From Epithemia pelagica (lineage: Eukaryota > Bacillariophyta > Bacillariophyceae > Surirellales > Surirellaceae): DNA of 64,000 nt. The notes below the pieces were generated by a model. That model made no database searches, was not told the DNA's origin, and saw only the letters and a list, made by a program, of their open reading frames with translations. The stretch lies in the NCBI GenBank assembly GCA_946965045.2, contig OX337228.1, forward strand, positions 3,224,001 to 3,288,000, in the 5' to 3' direction. The translations under genes and the position numbers were made by a program. Positions 1 to 10,500 of this stretch are shown here, piece after piece (positions within the stretch are counted from its first letter, which is position 1; every line of letters starts with the position of its first letter).

Positions 1-1200
1 CACATGAAAACCACCGGGCTGGATGTTGTTCGCGCAAATGTTATGACTACGCCGGATGGGCGATCGAAAGGATGTGGTATTGCCGAGTTTGCATCTGTGG
101 AAGATGCACGCCAGGCTGTCACTGATTTAAACGAAACCGAGCTCTTTGGCAGGCAAATATTTGTGCGCGAAGACCGAGAAGAAAGAGGCGCTGGTGGAGG
201 AGGAGGAGCTGCTCATTCACGCCCCGCATCTAGTGGAGGAGGTGGCAGTGGTGGTAGTGGTGGTGGTGGAGGACACCGATTTTCGTCCGGCGAGGAAGCA
301 AAGAATCGACGAGTGTATGTTGGAAATCTCAGCTGGGATGTCGCATGGCAAGATCTCAAGGATCATATGCGATCGGCTGGTGAAGTGGTCCATGCGGAAG
401 TTATTACAGAATTTAGTGGCCGTTCCAAAGGATGCGGAATAGTGGAATACGCAACAGAAGCAGAAGCGCAAGAAGCTATATCCTCATTGACTGACACAGA
501 ACTGAAAGGACGGATGATCTTTGTCCGCGAGGACCGTGAATCCAACCAAGGTGGCCACAGTGGTGGCGGTGGAGTCGCGTCAGGGCGTAGTCAAAACACT
601 TCTGTATATGTTTGGAATCTTGCTCCAGATGTCAGCTGGCAGGATTTAAAGGATCACATGCGAAAAGCTGGCAATGTGGACTCGGCAACCATTCTAACCA
701 ACTCCAATGGCGACTCGTTGGGTTGTGGCGTGGTGGTGTATCAGCGCCCTCAAGAGGCTGCACGGGCAATCCGAGAATTACAAAATGTAGAGTTAAAGGG
801 CCGACCCATGTACGCACGGGAAGACCGTGAAGGAGGTCGCGGTGGATCAGGCCGCGGTTTCGGTGGTCGAGGCCGCGGTCGAGGTCGTTCCGGACGGTCG
901 GGTTATCACGCCGGCCGTGGTGCTGGTGGCAGAGGTACTGTTGGATCTCCAGATGGCACACAATTGTACGTGGGAAATTTGGCCTTTGAGACTACTTGGA
1001 AAGAGCTCAAAGATCACTTTCGCCAGTGCGGAGATGTCCGCCGTACCGAAGTTGTGTTCGGCCCTGGTGGGCAATCGAAAGGCTTTGGCACTGTGCAATT
1101 CTACAACAAGGAGGACGCAGAAGCTGCGATTAGTCGCCTTAATGGCAGTGAGCTTCAGGGCCGTACTTTGGAAGTGCGGGCCGACCAGAAGCCTCGTTAA
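1..1200 (+). CDS. Multi-RRM, RGG-rich RNA-binding protein (5' end cut by window edge)
   Basis: The frame is open from base 1, and the first ATG at base 4 is not the real start: the residues there align with the middle of an RRM (compare DHMRSAGEVV in the next repeat), so the first strand and RNP2 lie outside the window. Four RRMs are visible: a partial one (residues 1-58), then about 104-177, 201-276 and 322-394, with RNP2-like VYVGNL and LYVGNL and RNP1-like KGCGIVEY and KGFGTVQF cores. Gly-rich linkers separate RRMs 1 and 2, and an RGG/GRGRGR stretch (about 277-317) separates RRMs 3 and 4. RRM repeats with RGG linkers resemble the Gbp2/Hrb1 type of nuclear mRNA-binding proteins; that assignment is inference. 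RRM3 has VYVWNL in RNP2 and a weaker RNP1 (LGCGVVVY), so it may bind RNA less well. The stop is TAA at 1198-1200. Confidence 0.9.
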   Translation, partial: HMKTTGLDVVRANVMTTPDGRSKGCGIAEFASVEDARQAVTDLNETELFGRQIFVREDREERGAGGGGGAAHSRPASSGGGGSGGSGGGGGHRFSSGEEAKNRRVYVGNLSWDVAWQDLKDHMRSAGEVVHAEVITEFSGRSKGCGIVEYATEAEAQEAISSLTDTELKGRMIFVREDRESNQGGHSGGGGVASGRSQNTSVYVWNLAPDVSWQDLKDHMRKAGNVDSATILTNSNGDSLGCGVVVYQRPQEAARAIRELQNVELKGRPMYAREDREGGRGGSGRGFGGRGRGRGRSGRSGYHAGRGAGGRGTVGSPDGTQLYVGNLAFETTWKELKDHFRQCGDVRRTEVVFGPGGQSKGFGTVQFYNKEDAEAAISRLNGSELQGRTLEVRADQKPR

Positions 1201-1559
1201 GAAAACCATTTTCCATAAATTGCGCTTTGCGCCTTCCCTGATTGATTAATTGATTGTTGTGTGGCGGGTTGTTCGGATTCTATTGATTGTGCAGTTGCAA
1301 TGAATTATTTATGATTGGATGGCCAATAAATTGTCTCTAACTGGAGAAGCCCGCTTGGACCTTGCTTCGGCCTTATTGATCACCTGAGACCTTAATCCAT
1401 AACTTGACTTAAATTTCCGTTATATTTCTTCGTAAGTACTCTTCTTGAACTAGCATGCGGAGACAGGAGCAAAAGACTGCCGCTACAAATCAGGGGTGTA
1501 TATGACCGAAAATACAGTTCTAAGATTGCAAGTATCTGGACCCTGGACAGCTAATACAA
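1201..1559. other. Intergenic gap between convergent genes
   Basis: About 360 bp between the stop of the RRM gene and the stop of the minus-strand membrane protein. It should hold both 3' UTRs. It is A/T-rich in places and I see no RNA gene or repeat. Confidence 0.5.
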
Positions 1560-2852
1560 CTACTCTTTTTGTTCAGGGAGGTTATTAGATGGTGATGGTT
1601 CCAACAGTTTCTTGTCGCGTTGTTGTTGTTTCTGTACAAAATATTTGAGAGTCTTGGCAAGAAAGTAAAGTGAAAAAGTGCACATTTCAGCACCACGGTA
1701 GAAAGCAAACCCAAGTGGGTAAATGCATTGTCCCATACACACACACATGGCCCATACGCCGATCAGCCCGTTTAGCTGAATAAATGTGGTTCCTGACAAG
1801 CGATTTCGTTCTCCAGCATCTTTGAGGGAATAAATCATTGTGGCCACCATGAACAGGCGTGATACGGCCGATCCGTTCAAACTAACGTCAAACCATGATC
1901 GATGCAAGGCTTCTCGGTATCGGAAATTGAAGTTCCCTTCCATCATATTGGAAAAAATCCCAGCCACAACAAACAATAGACAATTGCGATATCCCAGGGC
2001 TTGTTTCGCATTGTCGACACGCAATCCTCTTAGGGTGGCAATGGTGCCATCCTTCAACTCCTGAACCAGTTCTTCAATGGATCGAATCGCAGTGGGATCG
2101 ACACCCCGTCTCCATCCCAAAAAGGAAAGGAGGAGACCATATCCCTGCGCACACGTCAACACAAGTGACAAGAGAATCGCAGGTGGGGCACGAAAGAAAA
2201 AACCCGCTTCGGCAGGGAAGAACAAGATCCCAATGGCAGAGAATCCCAGCAATCCCAGATTGAGCCGTAAATAGGTATCACTCGACATTCGATCATTCTC
2301 ATTGGCAGAGGCCAGAATATGACAAAGGCCAGCCCCCATGCCATAGCCCGCGGCACCTCCAAACTTGGATGCCAATTGAACCGTAACCGTATGGTCTGGA
2401 ATTAGAAACAATATAGCCGCCAAAGCCGCAAATAGATAGGACCCCCTGCTATAGGCGGTGGTCAACAGGTTTTTGCTCGGATTGAGGACAAATTCAATAT
2501 TCTCCTTCACATTTAATTGGAGGTGTAATCTTGTTGTATCCACCATACGTCGTATCCTGCCCAGCTTATCCGTGATATTCTGGTTCAGAACATGTCGTGG
2601 GGTGTCTTTCGGTCGAGTTGGCAAGCTATCCCGAATCATCGTCAGAACCATGTTTTCGTTGTAGTGTTTCCGATGTTGCATTCTTGATCTGCTTGCATCA
2701 GGGCTTGACCATGACCTGGTCCGATATCTATGTATACACGTCATGGTTGTTCGGTCAGAGAAAACAGCGCCAGCACGCCATCTTTTCCTCACTGTTGCAA
2801 ACCCATTGCATATACCAAGCAGTACCAATACATGAAGCACCCGGGTTTGCAT
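1560..2852 (-). CDS. Plastid-type membrane protein of unknown function
   Basis: A single-exon gene of about 430 residues. I place the start at the ATG at 2852 rather than the in-frame ATG at 2930 because the protein then begins with a clean signal peptide (MQTRVLHVLVLLGICNG) followed by FAT, which fits the diatom ASAFAP-like cleavage site with F at +1. Next comes a basic, Ser/Arg-rich stretch like a transit peptide, then a soluble segment, then five or six hydrophobic segments (for example LFAALAAILFLIPD, LNLGLLGFSAIGILFF, ILLSLVLTCAQGYGLLLSFL). The C-terminus is polar (KQQQRDKKLLEPSPSNNL). I do not recognise the family. A plastid envelope or thylakoid membrane location is inferred from the presequence only. 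Confidence 0.7.
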   Translation of the reverse strand: MQTRVLHVLVLLGICNGFATVRKRWRAGAVFSDRTTMTCIHRYRTRSWSSPDASRSRMQHRKHYNENMVLTMIRDSLPTRPKDTPRHVLNQNITDKLGRIRRMVDTTRLHLQLNVKENIEFVLNPSKNLLTTAYSRGSYLFAALAAILFLIPDHTVTVQLASKFGGAAGYGMGAGLCHILASANENDRMSSDTYLRLNLGLLGFSAIGILFFPAEAGFFFRAPPAILLSLVLTCAQGYGLLLSFLGWRRGVDPTAIRSIEELVQELKDGTIATLRGLRVDNAKQALGYRNCLLFVVAGIFSNMMEGNFNFRYREALHRSWFDVSLNGSAVSRLFMVATMIYSLKDAGERNRLSGTTFIQLNGLIGVWAMCVCMGQCIYPLGFAFYRGAEMCTFSLYFLAKTLKYFVQKQQQRDKKLLEPSPSNNLPEQKE

Positions 2853-3018
2853 GTTTGTTTTCTTGCAACAACAACGAACGTAGTAGGAATGCAAAGTTGT
2901 GAATTGTGAATCCTTGCAAGGGAACCTCATTCAACCCCCCGACAAAACTTGTGCGACCGCATCTAGCTATGCGCTATGCGCAGAAGCTAGGTCGTACTCG
3001 TACCAAAGTGAGTGGATT

Positions 3019-4182
3019 CTAAATGGATTCAATTGATCTACTCCTAGTCAAGAAGTCAATTTCATTCGGTTGATGAGTTCCTGCAATAACTTCTCCATAG
3101 TGTGTCATCAAAGAAACAATATCGTCTCTCGTCAGCTGGTGCTCCTCCCAAAGAGTAATGAGATGACAGATCAAGTGTTTTTCAAAGAACTGAATCACTG
3201 AAGCATGCAAGCCAATGAATTTCATGCAATGCGTTCGCATTGTCTTATTGGGAATTCGAGTTGGAGATGATCGAATAAAAGCATTCCAGAGTTTGATGAA
3301 GCGCTTCTCATCATCCGAAACGTCATTAAAGTCATCAAGCATCTTAAGGAGAGGTCACCGCGAAACAGATGAGATTAAGAGTTGGCAAAGATAGACTCTA
3401 CTTCCCTGTACGTTACTTACTGAGTTTGCGATACGTTGCTGCCACGCATCGTCACCGGGAGAAACGATTGTTTCGAGAAGCATCCATTCACCAATCGTAA
3501 TCTTTGAATAGCCCAAAGGATGGAAATAGTCACGGACCGGGGCGGCGATGCCATTATCTGAGGATAGACTTTCAACAAGCGACATCTCGGATTTATACGC
3601 CTTGAAAACAACCCCCTTCGATGAAATCCTTTGACAAAATGTGTCCCCCTGCTTGCAATAGATCACTTCATTTTGAAACGCTAAACTGGGCGCACTTTCT
3701 ACGCGCTTAAGTCGAGGGGTGATTTTTCGATCTGGATTTGCCGCAATATGGAACGTTCCTTCCTTATCTTGAAGAACAGAGAATGTGTAGTTCATGTTTG
3801 TGCAGCACAAATGAAGCCAGAGGCTATTCAAATCAATCTGTATGTGCGCCAGTGGAAAGCCTCGTCAGAGTCTTCGGATTGAAAATTTCGGTCAACTCAA
3901 TACATTTCAACGTACCGCCTTGAACGAACAAAGAGGACACGAGAAGTCGTTTCGAAAAATGGTACTGACTCGTGAATGTTTTGAGGACCCCTTTGTCTTG
4001 TAGTGAACTTGAAATCTTGCCGATGATTTTGCAACATCATTGGTATTGGTCGGTTTAGTTGTGCGGATGTACCCGAGATTTCGTCTTAGAAAAGGTAGCC
4101 GACGGCTGCACTGAAGTCTCCCACAAGGATTTTCTATCGTCAAGTGATCAGCCTCACTTTTCGTTTCATAATCCATTGTCAT
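3019..4182 (-). CDS. SUZ12: Su(z)12-like Polycomb (PRC2) subunit, three exons
   Basis: Exons 4182-3916, 3837-3421 and 3342-3019, joined by two 78-nt introns (3838-3915, donor GTACGT; 3343-3420, donor GTAAGT); spliced length 335 residues. The first join creates a zinc finger: CPLC is followed by exactly 12 residues to the His of WLHLCCTN, the CxxC-x12-H spacing of SUZ12. The second join puts DDAW...RIANS before MLDDFNDVSDDEKRFIKLWN, matching the start of the VEFS box (EFSDVNEGEK..KLWN). The VEFS box then runs to about HLITLWEEHQLTRDDI. SUZ12 is the scaffold subunit of PRC2, which methylates H3K27. The protein is much shorter than animal SUZ12 and the finger lacks the canonical last His (Asn at that spot). 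Exons upstream of 4182 are possible but none was found before the tRNA gene. Confidence 0.85.
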
Positions 4183-4281
4183 AATACGTTGACGATAATG
4201 TGCATGAGGTAAAAGTAAAATGATTCCTTTTCTCTCTCTTCGTCCGACATGTCTTTGTCAAAACGAGATCTTCGTTGGTTC

Positions 4282-4354
4282 CACCCGATGTGGGGATCGA
4301 ACCCACGACCACACGATTAAGAGTCGTGCGCTCTACCGACTGAGCTAACCGGGC
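4282..4354 (-). tRNA. trnK-CUU: tRNA-Lys (anticodon CUU)
   Basis: The minus strand reads as a 73-nt cloverleaf without intron. The 7-bp acceptor stem pairs GCCCGGT with ATCGGGT (two G-T wobbles), the D arm is TAGCTCAGTCGGTAGAGC, the anticodon loop is ACTCTTAAT with anticodon CTT, and the T arm contains GTTCGATCC, the B box. The A-box-like D arm and B box are the internal Pol III promoter. CCA is not encoded. Confidence 0.95.
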
Positions 4355-4644
4355 GTGTCACGCATAGTTCTAAAAATAATTTAGACATACTTGAAATTCA
4401 AATTTACTCAGAGATTATCAGAAACGGAGCCTACGTTTTGTCCAGCGGCCATCCGATTCCGATCCCCTGTGAAATTTTGGTAAACCATTTGGCGTATCTG
4501 ACCAGTTTTAAGAGCATTGTATCAATTCCAATCATTCTTTGCCTTAGCATCTGTAACTTGACCTCAAGAGGCAAGCAATTGATTCTTCTGCATTCTCACT
4601 ACTGGTCCGCTGAAGCAATCCCTTATCCAATACGCTGTGGATAA

Positions 4645-5734
4645 ATGAACGGTTCAGTAAAGAATGGGGAGAAGATCAGCCGATCAGATCAGCAAAAGCT
4701 AGAAGCAACCGATGGAAAGGGGAGCGTGAATGAAGCCCAAGCTTTGTCGGAGACTCACAAATCAACTCCAACATGGGCCTATCTTGTCCTTTGCCTTTTG
4801 GCACTCGTAACATACTTTACGATGCCGACACCCTTGCAACCCCATGGTGAACCAACAATAACACACGTCTTTTTCTACGGGTGGCTGACGGCCTTGAGTA
4901 CCGGAGCGGGAGTACTTCCTTTCTTGATCTTACCTAAGGTCGCATCCTATTGGGTTGGAGTCTCAAATGGTGTGTGTCATGACTAGCTCAAGAGTTCTGT
5001 TCAATATGACAAGCTTTCTCACTACTGTTTGCTCCATCCTGTTCTATCGCGATGAAATGGTTTCTGCAGCAATAGCAGCAGGTATGATGGTCGCAGCGAG
5101 CTATTCTCTTTTTATGGAAGGTTGCACGTACGCGGATCCACGTGATCAGTCAGAATGGTCGACAAAAGCTAGGACAGCATTTGGCGCTCTTTTGGGGCTT
5201 TGTTTCATCCTTGTGACGAAACAGTTTTTGGATCAGTATGAAGATCTAAAATTTGGAGGTCTGGGAGGAACCGACGCACGCAAAGCTTTACTCGTATTTT
5301 TTCTCATGACCGCACATTCTGTCTCGGAGGGTGTTGGAATTGGTGTCAGCTTTGGAGGAGTTCACGGGAGCCAACTGGGAACTCTCATTTCTGCTAGTTT
5401 AGCGGCACACAATGTGCCAGAGGGTTTGGCCATTGCAGTCGTTTTGTTGCCCCGTGGAGTCACCACAATCACTGCAGCGGTCTGGGCAGTCACGACAAGC
5501 TTGCCGCAACCGCTTATGGCTGTACCAGCATATATGTTTGTACATCACTTCATTCCAGTGCTACCGATTGGACTGGGCTTTGCTGGTGGTGCCATGACCT
5601 GGGTTGCGTTTTTCGAGCTTCTATCGGAGGCAATCGAAGATACGAACGTTTTTATCACGGGTGTCGTTGCTCTATGCTCCCTTGTTTCGATGATGTGTAT
5701 TCAAGGGGCGATTGACGATGAGACGCGTTCATAG
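4645..5734 (+). CDS. ZIP-family metal transporter, two exons
   Basis: Exons 4645-4969 and 5070-5734 with a 100-nt intron (donor GTGTGT, acceptor TTTCTGCAG); 329 residues. The join restores GVSN-AIAAGMMVAASYSL, the expected sequence of a ZIP helix. The ATG at 4645 directly follows an in-frame TAA, which fixes the start. After a polar N-terminal tail there are about eight membrane segments. The metal-site helices are clear: HSVSEGVGIGVSF in helix 4 and HNVPEGLAIAV in helix 5, followed by FFELLSEAIED. ZIP proteins import Zn or Fe into the cytosol from outside or from organelles. The His-rich cytoplasmic loop is largely missing. Substrate and membrane cannot be told from the sequence. Confidence 0.9.
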
Positions 5735-5907
5735 AGGTCTGGTTGTTCCAAGACAGCTTTGTAGGATATCTGACCTCTGATTTGGGTCTAGAGGAGAACA
5801 TTCGCTTTCCCCCCAATCAATCGTTCCTACATGTATGATTAGTATGTACATGTCTATAGCAAACAACACCATTTGATACACCCTCCTAACCTATGTTAAT
5901 GGATTTT

Positions 5908-6477
5908 TCATTTGCTTTTGAAAGCAAGGCTTGCAATTCCAGCGGCAAGTCCAATGGCAGCTGCCACTCCTGCACTAGCCATGGCGGCTTGCTTCATTTT
6001 CTTCTTCTCGCTTTGTTCATGTGCTGCAATAGAGGCGAGATGTAGCTCTTTCGCAATTCTGGAATTCGGTTCTGATCTGAGGATTGCTTCACATCGCGTC
6101 TAAAACATTCGAAACACAGAAAAATGGTTAAAGGTTTTGTCCCCTATGTAACAAGCACAAATTCAAGATGCACGAACCCGAGATTCTTCATAATCTCCCA
6201 ACAAGTAAAGGGCTGTAGCCGCACCATACAAGCAGTCAACCTGATGGGCAAATCCATCGACCACTAAACCATCTAAAAGGGTTACAGCGTATCGTAACTC
6301 TGATTTCTCTGAACTCTTGGACAGTGCAAAAGCATATTGAAACGTAGCGGTTTGTGACGGTTCTTTCGCCGCCATTAGAGCCAATTCCTCCAGAAGTTCA
6401 CGCGACGGTTGGCTCAATTGGAGCTTCCGGTCCAACTCTGTTTTAATATTCTCTTTGGTGGCCTCTGTCTCTCCCAT
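5908..6477 (-). CDS. FIS1: Mitochondrial/peroxisomal fission protein Fis1, two exons
   Basis: Exons 6477-6178 and 6099-5908 with a 78-nt intron whose donor is the weak GTTCGT and acceptor TTTTAG; 163 residues. Exon 1 carries the first half of the Fis1 TPR-like helical bundle (TATFQYAFALSKSSEKSELRYAVTLL, CLYGAATALYLLGDYEESR). Exon 2 supplies RCEAILRSEPNSRIAKELH and then a C-terminal tail anchor (ASAGVAAAIGLAAGIASL) ending in basic FKSK. This is the normal Fis1 layout and length. Fis1 sits in the outer mitochondrial and peroxisomal membranes, facing the cytosol, and recruits the fission machinery. It is divergent from the next gene, sharing a short promoter region. Confidence 0.92.
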
Positions 6478-6647
6478 GTTCCAATAAACTTTGTAAACGT
6501 GTTCTCAAACACTTCGTCTTCGATTTATGGAGAATGGTTCCCGGTTCCCCCACAAACTACAGTAGCTATGCGGACTCCAAACTCCAAAGCCCAAATTTTG
6601 CCGACGTCCACCGTCCACCGTCCACCATCTCCTCCAAACTCCAAACC

Positions 6648-7433
6648 ATGTCGGACAAGAAAAGAAAGCGCCATGATGTTGACGGTGACGAAACGGCGAA
6701 TAAATCAACGGAGAAATTATTCTTTTTGCCCTTTCACCTGAGAATGCTGAAGTCTCTTTATAGTGCTGAAGACGAACCTGTGTCGCTTCGCGATCATGTC
6801 TCGACCCGGACATGGAACGACATTGAGGCTTTTCTGCGAAATCGAACCTTCCTTGCTGAATCCAAACAAAGAGCTGTGTATTCCCGTACGATCCACAATC
6901 ATTCATTGCGATTTGTTCGACGAGCGCAATCACTTGTGGCTTTGTCCACCGACAGTCAAAAAGCTGAAGGACCACGACAAGCCTTAAACAACTCCGGCAA
7001 CGAGTCTAAGGACACTGCATTGATAGATCGATGTCGCTCTCTCAGCACGAAATTGCCTCAGAAACAGTCCTTTCGCCTTTTGTCCAGCGTGCTGGCAGAA
7101 CGCGCCTTAAAAATGGATACTACGTTTGAAAAACGTGTAGCGAATCCGTACATGCCACTTTTGCAACTAACGAGGGAAAAAATTCAAAAGCTCACGCAAC
7201 AAAAGAAAATCCATTCCGATGCTTTATCAAAGCAATACAAATCAATTTCAAAGGAAATCTTGTCGATTAACATGTACTCGTTGTCCCACCCCGTGAAGAA
7301 GCCATGTGATATTGCAAAACGCATTCGAGACGAACGCTTGCGATCCAATACCGAACGATCAAGCCTAGTCTCGACGGAAACCAAAATCAAATTATGGAGC
7401 ATGCTGGAGAAAGACCTCACGTTTCTACTTTGA
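6648..7433 (+). CDS. Hypothetical nuclear-type basic protein
   Basis: About 261 residues if started at the ATG at 6648 (MSDKKRKRHDVDGDE). An in-frame ATG at 6534 would add 38 low-complexity residues encoded by a CCGTCCA repeat and would leave only 56 bp to the divergent Fis1 start, so I prefer the inner one. KKRKRH near the start looks like a nuclear localisation signal. The rest is Ser/Lys/Arg-rich with predicted helices (LTREKIQKLTQQKKIHSDALSKQ) and ends in DLTFLL. No domain is recognised. Its stop is about 110 bp from the stop of SF3B1 on the other strand. Confidence 0.65.
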   Translation: MSDKKRKRHDVDGDETANKSTEKLFFLPFHLRMLKSLYSAEDEPVSLRDHVSTRTWNDIEAFLRNRTFLAESKQRAVYSRTIHNHSLRFVRRAQSLVALSTDSQKAEGPRQALNNSGNESKDTALIDRCRSLSTKLPQKQSFRLLSSVLAERALKMDTTFEKRVANPYMPLLQLTREKIQKLTQQKKIHSDALSKQYKSISKEILSINMYSLSHPVKKPCDIAKRIRDERLRSNTERSSLVSTETKIKLWSMLEKDLTFLL

Positions 7434-7541
7434 TATCCGTAAAATAAAGCACCGTCAAATAACCTGAGTAGTAGCACTCGTCTCTTATGATTCGATTACT
7501 AAAGTTATTAATGCTATGGACTAAGTTAAACGTTTTTCTGC

Positions 7542-10500
7542 TTAAATGAAAAGCTCCAATGTTGTTCTTGCGTAGGTGGTGTCTCCCTCGTCTTCGACCC
7601 ATGGAAGACCAGCAACGAGAGCATCCGAGTTGTATACGTACAGAGTATTGTAAACACGCCAGTACACATCGCGAACCTTTCGGGATGGATGGTACAAACC
7701 AGCAAGCGTGTATCGGAGAATAGTATTGGGGCCAAGAGCCACCATCAGTCCTTGAATCGCATCAAATACAGCCTGTATTACATGCGGTGATTCCTCGAAA
7801 ATATTGGGCCATACAAAGTTAAGAAGATGTATCAGTGCGTCCTCGCAACCATGCCCGGCCACTCCCAAAGAGAGGTGTTTAATAGCGGCGCAGGCAGTTT
7901 GACGATGGACAGGATCGCGTTCCATTAGTGCATCTTCAAGCAAAGGCGCAACAGCATACACGTAGTCCTTACCCATGTCACCAATATATTCAAACATAAA
8001 ACTGAGGGCTTTCAACACACCATTTTGGACATTAATTTCCATCACTCGGTATTCATTCATCAAAGCCGGAAGAACAGTGAAGGGACCGCATGTTTCGGCG
8101 ACAATAGCAATTGCAACAGTTGTGCAGACACGCATCTGGCGGTCTTGAACCTTTAAGTTGTTCAAGAGAGTGTGTAACACATCTTGTGGACCAATGGCTT
8201 TTGCAATGAAGCCAAACGTACTCACGGCTGCTCTTCGGATAGCCTTCTTGTGCGCCTTCAGCATCTCGAGAAGTTCAAAACAAATTCGCATCCATTCCTT
8301 TGCTGAGACGAACTCGGCTCCGCGATCCGCAATTCGACCAACCAGGTCAATAACGTTTTCTTGTACTTTTTCGTGACGATTCCTGAGGATTGGAGTAAGG
8401 CGTGGAAGAAGATCTCGGACAGGAGGGGTCATCTTAGTCATCCCTATCACGTTGACTATCGCCCGGAGTGCACCGAGGATCGAGCCTAGAACTTCTGGAT
8501 ACTCTTCACCCAAATACTCGTAGAGCACAACTCCAAGATGCCCCATCAGCTGATCTTCTCCGCACGCTTTCATTACAATTGCGATGCGACCAATTAAGTC
8601 TGCTGCCTGCATACGGACTGGGGCAGCTTTGTTGTTTAAACGCCATTTAATTGTACCTGCGATTTGTTTGAGATAAGGTTTGCATCGGACTCCAAGAGCA
8701 ACCACAACACTCCCGAATCCCATCAGCATTATTTGAGACTCTCGACCAAGCGCGTTCGATCCACTCATTGTGGCATCGACAGCTTGTTCCTGGAAAGCGT
8801 AAAGAATACCATCAATTAAACGTTCTTCGAGCTTCTCGTCGATGCTTGCTGTGCCAAGGTTATCAACAACCCGCTTCACTGTCTCCATGACCATCCTCCG
8901 ATATGGTTCAGAGTCATCCTTGAGATCATCGACGATACGGAGAACAATTTCTGAGCATCCAACCTTGTTTGCGAGCTCTTCTGTGGTCTCCACGACTTGA
9001 TTGTAATTACGACGATCGAGCGCCATCCTCCTTATCCAAAAGTTTCGGAAGAATTCGGGCAAGATCTCCTTGCGAATATACTCCGGTTCTACGCCTGCGG
9101 TGGCGACACATTGCTCAACAACTTTAAGTACAGTTCGCTTCATTTGTTCGTCGGGGGAGTGGAACTCCCTCAACAGGATCGGCATAACCAGACGCGTATA
9201 GTGACTTGCATAGCTCTCCTCCATCAAAGGAATTACAAAACCAACACTTTTCAGAAACGCAACAAGTGCTTTGCCGTGCTGTTCCATGGCTCCTTTCCAA
9301 AGAGGGCGAATTACGGAATCGAAACTCTCGATTCCATATGGATGCGAGGCTTCCGCAAGAGCGGCGCAAGTTAACGCAGTAACAATTCGAACCTCTTGCC
9401 TCTCGTCAGTCAAACCATGACTCACAATTTCAACAAGTTCGCGAAGATAAGGCAGTACAGCCACTCCCATGAGAAGAGCTATCTGCTGAACAATCTTTAT
9501 ACCGGTATGACGAGCTTGCCACGATTTTCTTGATTGGCAAACTGCTTTCAAAAATGGCAACAAAGCAGGTACACCAAGAGCACTTGCAACAACAGCAAAG
9601 GCTCTCGAAGTTGTGTTGCGCACGTATTCATCAGGGCTATCGATATCAGGCCGCATCGTTGCAATCATTGTTGGAAGTCCTGCTGCTTTCGCCAAATTAC
9701 TTATGATTTCTCTCCCTTCCACCCTGGCGTAGTAATCTTCGTCAATAAGAAGAGGCTCAATCACCGCCAAGATACGATGGACAAAAGGGCGCACTAACTC
9801 GTCCAGCTGATACAATACACGGTCAATGACCTTGACCAATAAATGACGTTCTTGGTCTTCTAGCGCAGGGCTCATCAAAAGAGGTAAAATCTGATTGAAA
9901 AGGGGTCCTGCACCAAAAAATCTGGTTTTGTCAGTAATCTGACGCATTGCCGTCTTACGTTGGGGAGGAGTACCGCTCTTGATCTTAAGAAGAAGCGACA
10001 TTATTTGTCGCTCTTTCAGTTCATCCTTGGACAAGGTCTCTTCATCTACTGATTCCATCAAACGACCGAAATATTGCATGTCTTCCGCTTTAATAAAAGG
10101 TAATGCACCAGGGCCTTCTCCTTGATCAGTGGGCTGCGCTAAGGGAATTCCATATGCTTCACGAATTTCCTGAGCAGAATCTGACCGTTGTTCAATGGGG
10201 ATCTCCATTTGGAACCCAGCCGGGGTACTGCCAATGGGAGTTGGGGTTGCCAACAATTTTCGCCCTGGCGTACGTAGCGGTACATAGCCCGCTGGTGGCC
10301 GAATAACAGAATATCCATCAGATGGCAGGATTGCGTCGAGCGCAGCTTCAGTCCATGGCCGGTTCCGTGACTCCATCTCCTTTTCAAGAGCCATGCTCTT
10401 CGAAAATCCATCAGCAGTATGTGTCTGGGAAGCCATTCCCTCAATCGATACACCGTGTGTACTCACTGGAGTGGCATCCCATCGACTTTTTACACCCGTT

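Noticed and set aside
4438..4644. 68-codon frame directly before the ZIP gene
   Set aside because: It ends with TAA immediately before the ZIP ATG and has no domain; probably leader sequence.
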